From a virus, in the IMG/VR virus record IMGVR_UViG_3300034198_010467, positions 1-34,262 of that record: a stretch of 34,262 nt of DNA; one strand, given 5' to 3'. The notes beneath the pieces are model-generated. The model saw only the letters and a program-made list of their open reading frames with translations. It did not search any database and was not told the origin of the DNA. Made by a program: the position numbers and the translations under genes. Below are positions 31,341-34,262 of the stretch, piece after piece; the stretch's first letter is position 1; each line of letters begins with the position of its first letter.

Positions 31341-31372
31341 CAAAGATAGTTAATGTATATCGGATATACAAA
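31341..31372 (-). promoter_or_regulatory. Promoter of the exonuclease operon
   Basis: Minus-strand TATCTTTG (31348-31341) and TTTG at 31372-31369, spacing 20, a very good Bacteroidota promoter. It lies about 30 bases before the 31311 start. Confidence 0.75.
31354..31370 (-). promoter_or_regulatory. Palindromic operator inside the exonuclease promoter
   Basis: TGTATATC-G-GATATACA, a perfect 8-1-8 palindrome between the -33 and -7 boxes. Its TGTATAT half-site recurs at the divergent switch region. It is well placed for repression. Confidence 0.6.
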
Positions 31373-31386
31373 TTATTTTTTATTTT

Positions 31387-31413
31387 GTCGCAAATTTAGC
31401 TGACTTTTGCGAC
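31387..31413. repeat. Hairpin after the early gene block
   Basis: GTCGCAAA (31387-31394) pairs perfectly with TTTGCGAC (31406-31413) around an 11-base loop. On the minus strand it follows the 31434 gene by 20 bases. It has an A-rich, not T-rich, exit, so termination is uncertain; mRNA end protection is possible. Confidence 0.5.
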
Positions 31414-31433
31414 GGATTTGTAAGGCCATAGGC

Positions 31434-31661
31434 TTACCCCGCAAACTCATGCGCATGCCATGAGTCCTCATCGTGCGTTGGGCGTCGTTGATTCTTTTGG
31501 ACAGATTCGGCCACAGGTTGTTGTGACGGCTGCCAAACTTCGATTTGCCCATCTTCAAATGTGATGTTGACCGGGCCTTTGACATCGTGAAGGATACAAA
31601 ACTGCATGAGTTCAGTTAATTCGTCGGTTGTGGTTGCGATTGTGTTTGATATTAGTTGCAT
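31434..31661 (-). CDS. Small early protein (75 aa)
   Basis: I start this at the ATG at 31661, giving 75 residues (MQLISNTIATTTDELTELMQ and on); a longer frame upstream is not convincing. The N-terminal 50 residues are compact (helix, then FEDGQIEVWQP), followed by a polar His/Glu tail. It overlaps the 73-residue gene by ten bases and is the last gene of the early leftward run. No family was recognised. Confidence 0.55.
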   Translation of the reverse strand: MQLISNTIATTTDELTELMQFCILHDVKGPVNITFEDGQIEVWQPSQQPVAESVQKNQRRPTHDEDSWHAHEFAG

Positions 31662-31873
31662 GATATTTGATTGATTAATTGATTGATTGTTATTCGATCC
31701 TCCAGTCCTCTTAGCTTGTTTGTTGCATATTTGTAAGTGCATAGGCCTTGATGACAATCCCGGCTCAATTCAGCGCCTATCTTGTTGTATAGGTCGCATA
31801 ATTGTTCGTAGTCTGTGCTGCGTTTATTCAGTAATATATGCAGTTCTATTTCGGCATCAAATCTGTTCATCAT
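31652..31873 (-). CDS. Small early protein (73 aa)
   Basis: A 73-residue helical protein (FDAEIELHILLNKRSTDYEQ, then LCDLYNKIGAELSR) with a few cysteines. It is translationally coupled to the next gene by a ten-base overlap and overlapped by a possible 40-residue gene upstream. No family was recognised; small helical early proteins in phages often bind host proteins. Confidence 0.5.
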   Translation of the reverse strand: MMNRFDAEIELHILLNKRSTDYEQLCDLYNKIGAELSRDCHQGLCTYKYATNKLRGLEDRITINQLINQISCN

Positions 31874-31968
31874 CTGGGGTGATTTTTGAGTATGAACCTA
31901 AAACAATAGCGGAGTAGATTACCGCTATTGTTAAGGTGATTAGAATTGTTATGTCTATTGGGGTCATG
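31846..31968 (-). CDS. Possible small membrane protein (40 aa)
   Basis: ATG at 31968 and TAG at 31846-31848 give a 40-residue protein (MTPIDITILITLTIAVIYSA and on) with one predicted membrane helix (residues 6-24) and a charged tail. It overlaps the next gene by 28 bases. A perfect 11-base inverted repeat lies inside it (31903-31933), so the coding call is moderate. Confidence 0.45.
31903..31933. repeat. Perfect 11-base inverted repeat
   Basis: AACAATAGCGG (31903-31913) pairs with CCGCTATTGTT (31923-31933) around a 9-base loop. It lies inside a possible small gene and between early genes. It could be a transcription or RNA regulatory hairpin, or an operator. Confidence 0.5.
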
Positions 31969-31987
31969 TGGTTAGGTTTAAAGGTAA

Positions 31988-32275
31988 TTAAATATTGGAT
32001 TTGTTATAAACCTCCTCACATATTTCATAGGCCCGGTAAATGTGCGCCCTGAATTCGTTTGCGCTGATTTCTTCATGTTTATAAGATAGCACTTCTTTAG
32101 CGCTATTTCTCTGGTCGATTTGCCCTGCTTTTAATGTCGGGCCATCCCAAACATTGGCGCAGATAACTTCTGTTTCAGATAATATCATGCAGCATTGATA
32201 TTCGCTTAATCGGATGTAGTGAGGTAATTCGATTTCTCTTTCTTGAGTTGTTGTTGTTGTGATTAAAATTTTCAT
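31988..32275 (-). CDS. Early protein of unknown function (95 aa)
   Basis: A 95-residue protein with a beta-rich start (MKILITTTTTQEREIELPHY) followed by helices and the segment CCMILSETEVICANVW. No family was recognised. It is 26 bases downstream of the next gene, within the early leftward run. Confidence 0.5.
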   Translation of the reverse strand: MKILITTTTTQEREIELPHYIRLSEYQCCMILSETEVICANVWDGPTLKAGQIDQRNSAKEVLSYKHEEISANEFRAHIYRAYEICEEVYNKSNI

Positions 32276-32301
32276 GATGTTTATTTTTTAAGTGTTTTCA
32301 A

Positions 32302-32613
32302 TTATCTATCCTCATAATCAGTCCGCTGTTGGTCATCATCAAGGCTGTTATCGTTTGCAACGTGCCATTCATAATCCCAATCAATTGAATCAATTATATC
32401 TCTGAATGCCTCGTCATTGACTTCGGCAAGGATATAGGATAAGTCGCCGACAAATTTTCGGTCAATATACAAATCAATGGCGAAATGTTCATGCGATAGG
32501 TCGTATGCTTCGCGTGGGCTGCTTACGTTGCAACTAATTACGATTTCCTGTAATTGGTTTTTACCGCCTTGTTTAAGTGGGCGAAACTTTTGGAATGATG
32601 TTTGAATTCTCAT
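32302..32613 (-). CDS. Early protein of unknown function (103 aa)
   Basis: A 103-residue acidic protein, with a basic start (MRIQTSFQKFRPLKQGGKNQ) and an acidic end (DNSLDDDQQRTDYED). It is four-base overlapped with the upstream gene (ATGA), so the two are coupled. No family was recognised; the acidic end may mimic nucleic acid, an inference only. Confidence 0.5.
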   Translation of the reverse strand: MRIQTSFQKFRPLKQGGKNQLQEIVISCNVSSPREAYDLSHEHFAIDLYIDRKFVGDLSYILAEVNDEAFRDIIDSIDWDYEWHVANDNSLDDDQQRTDYEDR

Positions 32614-32900
32614 GTTATTTGGGTTTTAGAAATTGATTGATTAGAAAAAGTTTGAGTGAGCCACTCTATCACTTCGCCTTCGATTTGAGATTCTATTAAA
32701 TCGTAAAGAGCGTCGTATCTGTCTTGCCCATCCAAATCATTGGCCGCGTCATAGCCGGGCATGAAGTTAGTAGTTGCTGTGAATGATTCTGATTCACCTT
32801 CGCACTCTAATTCGACCTTTATTTTTTTGTGGCCATAGCCGGATGGCAAAGAGTCTGCAAATCTAACTGATACTTGTTTGTCTTGACATTGGAAGTTCAT
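32610..32900 (-). CDS. Early protein of unknown function (96 aa)
   Basis: A 96-residue acidic protein with beta-rich N-terminal half (VSVRFADSLPSGYGHKKI) and helical C-terminal half (LIESQIEGEVIEWL). It overlaps the next gene. No known family was recognised. Confidence 0.5.
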   Translation of the reverse strand: MNFQCQDKQVSVRFADSLPSGYGHKKIKVELECEGESESFTATTNFMPGYDAANDLDGQDRYDALYDLIESQIEGEVIEWLTQTFSNQSISKTQIT

Positions 32901-32924
32901 GTTATTGGGTTTTTTAAATGATTA

Positions 32925-33452
32925 TTAGATTGATTGTAATTGTGCGTAGGCTTTAACTAACTTTTTTTCGCCATGTAATTCAAACAACACGGTTATGGTC
33001 TTGTCATCTTCGCTAACCTTAACACCCTTGCCAAATCGTGCGTGCATAACGTCAGCAGATAAGCCATTGAATGCAGCTACATTGGTGGACTTAACTTCTT
33101 CAACTTGTTTTTTTGATTCTTTTTTCGCTTGACGTTTAGCAGATTTATGAGCGCGGTCGGCTTCACGCTCCATATGTAATTCATTGTAGAAGTCGCTTAC
33201 AACATTAACGAAGTCTACGTTTTTTTCTAATTCAAAAGCGATAACCCATAATTGTTTCGCGCTGAATCGGTCAGCAGTTGAAGCGATCTTGTAAGCTAAT
33301 GTATCTTGATTAAGAGCAGACATAACTTCCATACGCTTGCTGTCTGCTAATTGTTGATGACTTGCATCAATTACGTTACCAATTGAGGATATGGTAACAC
33401 TTGATGGGTTAAGTCCTTGAATGTATTTGTAAATGTTTGATACCGTGTTCAT
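32925..33452 (-). CDS. First early gene: protein with UvrD/PcrA-like C-terminal Tudor domain
   Basis: I start at the ATG at 33452 (175 residues); an upstream TTG at 33476 overlaps the promoter. The N-terminal 100 residues are helical, followed by a Lys/Glu-rich linker (residues 100-125). The last 45 residues (VMHARFGKG at 135-143, then TVLFELHGEKKLVKAYAQL) match the Tudor-like domain at the C-terminus of UvrD and PcrA, where it contacts RNA polymerase. As the first early gene, it could bind host RNA polymerase or repair helicase partners. The match is by sequence pattern only. Confidence 0.6.
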   Translation of the reverse strand: MNTVSNIYKYIQGLNPSSVTISSIGNVIDASHQQLADSKRMEVMSALNQDTLAYKIASTADRFSAKQLWVIAFELEKNVDFVNVVSDFYNELHMEREADRAHKSAKRQAKKESKKQVEEVKSTNVAAFNGLSADVMHARFGKGVKVSEDDKTITVLFELHGEKKLVKAYAQLQSI

Positions 33453-33473
33453 TGCTTTATCGTTTTGTTGACA

Positions 33474-33481
33474 CAAAGATA
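33474..33481 (-). promoter_or_regulatory. Early leftward promoter -7 box
   Basis: Minus-strand TATCTTTG (33481-33474), about 22 bases before the 33452 start. No TTTG lies 17-23 bases upstream, so the promoter may need an activator. Half-sites of the GTGTATAT type occupy that place. Confidence 0.55.
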
Positions 33482-33501
33482 TATCATATACACATACACC
33501 C
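33479..33501 (-). promoter_or_regulatory. Operator-like half-sites at the early leftward promoter
   Basis: Read on the minus strand, GTGTATG and GTGTATATG follow each other, ending in a near palindrome TATATCATATA (33480-33490). They overlap or adjoin the -7 box and could bind the regulator encoded at 33587. Confidence 0.45.
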
Positions 33502-33542
33502 GCTACCTATATTGTTATCGAATTGTTAAATATATTTAATAG

Positions 33543-33570
33543 GGTGTATATTGAATATTTGGTGTATATT
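33543..33570 (+). promoter_or_regulatory. Direct repeat operator at the rightward promoter
   Basis: GGTGTATATT occurs twice, at 33543-33552 and 33561-33570, 18 bases apart. The second copy overlaps the -7 box at 33565-33572. This is a likely autoregulation site. Confidence 0.55.
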
Positions 33571-33572
33571 TG
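33565..33572 (+). promoter_or_regulatory. Rightward regulator promoter -7 box
   Basis: TATATTTG, a good Bacteroidota -7 box, 14 bases before the 33587 ATG. No TTTG or TTG is at the usual -33 place; the first GGTGTATATT repeat covers that region. Confidence 0.6.
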
Positions 33573-33586
33573 CAGAAACGAATAGT

Positions 33587-33784
33587 ATGCAAGAAACACA
33601 ACGAAAAAATATCGACATCCCTTACCCCGTATTAGAAGCGCTTGAGATTATCGGATTGAAAGATAAGCCAAACGGGAATAAGTACCCAAAACACATCATT
33701 GAGGACCTGTGTATAGATTACACGATTAATGCAGGCTATGTGAAGCGTGATAAGGCCGGTAATTTGGTTAGGACGAATAAATAA
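33587..33784 (+). CDS. Small putative DNA-binding regulator (ribbon-helix-helix-like)
   Basis: A 65-residue protein; I start at the ATG at 33587, as a TTG at 33551 would put the promoter inside the gene. A strand (RKNIDIPY) followed by two helices (PVLEALEIIG and YPKHIIEDLCIDYTIN) is the layout of ribbon-helix-helix repressors, though the loop is long. It lies at the divergent switch with repeats in its promoter, so it is the best repressor candidate. It is followed after six bases by a second small plus-strand gene. Confidence 0.45.
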   Translation: MQETQRKNIDIPYPVLEALEIIGLKDKPNGNKYPKHIIEDLCIDYTINAGYVKRDKAGNLVRTNK

Positions 33785-33790
33785 ACCACC

Positions 33791-34135
33791 ATGCACTTCC
33801 CAAACCTCAAAAAATTCCTGGAAAGCGGACTAAGCCAAAAGCAATTCGCCATAAGTCAAGGCGTTGGCGTTACTACAATGGCCGACCGACTAACCCGCGA
33901 AATGAAGCGGTTATTGGCTACTAATGTAATTGATGCCAAACGGATCGTAGGCGAAGTATCCATACACATTGATGACGTAAAACGTAATCGGGCTAATTGG
34001 CTTAAAGCTATTGATGCCTACGACCAAACCATGTTCGCTCCCGTTGACATCAAGACTGATAACCGAAAGATAAGCGAATTGACGGTAAGTGAGTTTGTAG
34101 GGGTGATGATGAAGGTTTTGGGGAATGGTGTATAA
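33791..34135 (+). CDS. Putative HTH protein
   Basis: A 114-residue protein. Residues 13-40 (GLSQKQFAISQGVGVTTMADRL) have the helix-turn-helix pattern of a sequence-specific DNA-binding protein; the middle is helical and the end SELTVSEFVGVMMKVLG is a separate short helix as seen in some mobile-element proteins. It is the last plus-strand gene of the window and its stop codon is inside TAACGG. It may be a co-regulator of the upstream gene. Confidence 0.5.
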   Translation: MHFPNLKKFLESGLSQKQFAISQGVGVTTMADRLTREMKRLLATNVIDAKRIVGEVSIHIDDVKRNRANWLKAIDAYDQTMFAPVDIKTDNRKISELTVSEFVGVMMKVLGNGV

Positions 34136-34255
34136 CGGCAAAATATTGGCAAAGGCGGGGAATTGAAGTACTACTGCCGATGTCAAAACAAAAGTTAAAT
34201 AAGTGTACTTCTGTTGGTTTAAGCACATCAGCCCTGCTTTTGCCAATATATTGTT
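34134..34255. repeat. Long imperfect folded repeat resembling an attC-like or intergenic element
   Basis: The element begins AACGGCAAAATATTGGC (34134 on) and ends with a matching inverse arm at 34232-34255 (GCTTTTGCCAATATATTGTT). Inside, GAAGTAC (34165-34171) pairs with GTACTTC (34205-34211). It is about 122 bases and lies directly at the stop codon of the last gene. AAC at one end and GTT at the other resemble integron attC edges. A recombination site or a common Bacteroidota intergenic repeat are both possible. Confidence 0.5.
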
Positions 34256-34262
34256 AGCTGCC

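Noticed and set aside
31373-31585. A 70-residue basic frame on the minus strand
   Set aside because: It overlaps the 75-residue gene in another frame, is full of Arg/Lys/Ser like an off-frame shadow, and ends in the hairpin at 31387-31413.
31662-31757. Longer start for the 75-residue early gene
   Set aside because: The added segment is low-complexity Asn/Gln/Ser and overlaps the neighbouring gene heavily.
33453-33476. TTG-started extension of the first early gene
   Set aside because: It would overlap the -7 box at 33474-33481; the ATG at 33452 gives a sensible leader.
33551-33586. TTG-started extension of the rightward regulator
   Set aside because: It would place the promoter and repeats inside the gene.
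33911-34246. A 111-residue minus-strand frame at the right end
   Set aside because: It runs antisense through the HTH gene and into the folded repeat; no promoter and unlikely composition.
1-34262. Integrase, tRNA, rRNA, insertion sequence or anti-CRISPR locus
   Set aside because: I looked for tyrosine and serine recombinase motifs, tRNA-like strings and terminal repeats of insertion sequences and saw none that I could support; anti-CRISPR proteins cannot be recognised from sequence alone here.

Overview
The window is almost certainly one tailed bacteriophage or prophage genome segment from a Bacteroidota (Bacteroidetes) host. The evidence is direct. A terminase, portal, scaffold, major capsid protein, tape measure protein, frameshifted tail chaperone, endolysin and a phage replication module sit in tightly packed, mostly overlapping genes. 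Start codons lack Shine-Dalgarno sequences and are preceded by A-rich stretches. The promoters I can find have the Bacteroidota form TTTG-N17-20-TAnnTTTG. The long tape measure protein and the two-frame tail chaperone point to a non-contractile, siphovirus-like tail. No integrase, tRNA, rRNA, CRISPR array or insertion sequence was seen.

Layout. 1-598 (+): the 3' part of a beta-class DNA adenine methyltransferase cut by the window edge, convergent with the phage late operon. 703-24340 (-): one long late operon read right to left. It runs from a DUF5681 putative small terminase and the large terminase, through a lipoprotein, tail chaperones with a -1 frameshift, tape measure protein, tail tip and tail proteins and a second lipoprotein, to the portal, minor head protein, scaffold, capsid, connector and neck genes, then a block of small structural or unknown genes. 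It ends with membrane (holin-like) proteins, a GH19 endolysin, a small HExxH metallopeptidase and a metallophosphoesterase. The tail block thus lies between terminase and portal, which is not the textbook order. 24410-25395: a terminator, five possible small genes and their promoter. 25397-31311 (-): replication and recombination genes. These are a VRR-NUC-like nuclease, a repeat-rich AT island, a primase-helicase with a C-terminal HTH, a DUF3127 OB-fold protein with an SSB-like tail, a stand-alone DnaA domain IV, a PD-(D/E)xK exonuclease and its small partner. 31434-33452 (-): small early genes. The first carries a UvrD/PcrA-type C-terminal Tudor-like domain. 33453-33586: divergent control region. 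33587-34135 (+): two small putative DNA-binding proteins. 34134-34255: a long folded inverted repeat.

How it may work together. I infer a switch at 33453-33586 that fires leftward early transcription and rightward regulator transcription. The same 11-mer GTGTATATTTG occurs at the rightward promoter, at the promoter of the small gene block (25365-25375) and at the late promoter (24382-24392). Perfect palindromes overlap three promoters (24367-24381, 25367-25383, 31354-31370), so several operons may share regulation. Late transcription starts immediately after a strong bidirectional terminator at 24410-24435.

Both genes at the right end and the methyltransferase at the left end are on the plus strand. 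If the molecule is circular they could form one rightward operon, with the missing 5' part of the methyltransferase, and possibly an integrase, lying outside this window. The best candidates for new biology are the shared operator system, the Tudor-domain early protein, the DnaA-domain protein with its possible iteron origin, the structured leaders of the primase and capsid genes, the zinc-finger insert in the portal, and the attC-like element at the right end.
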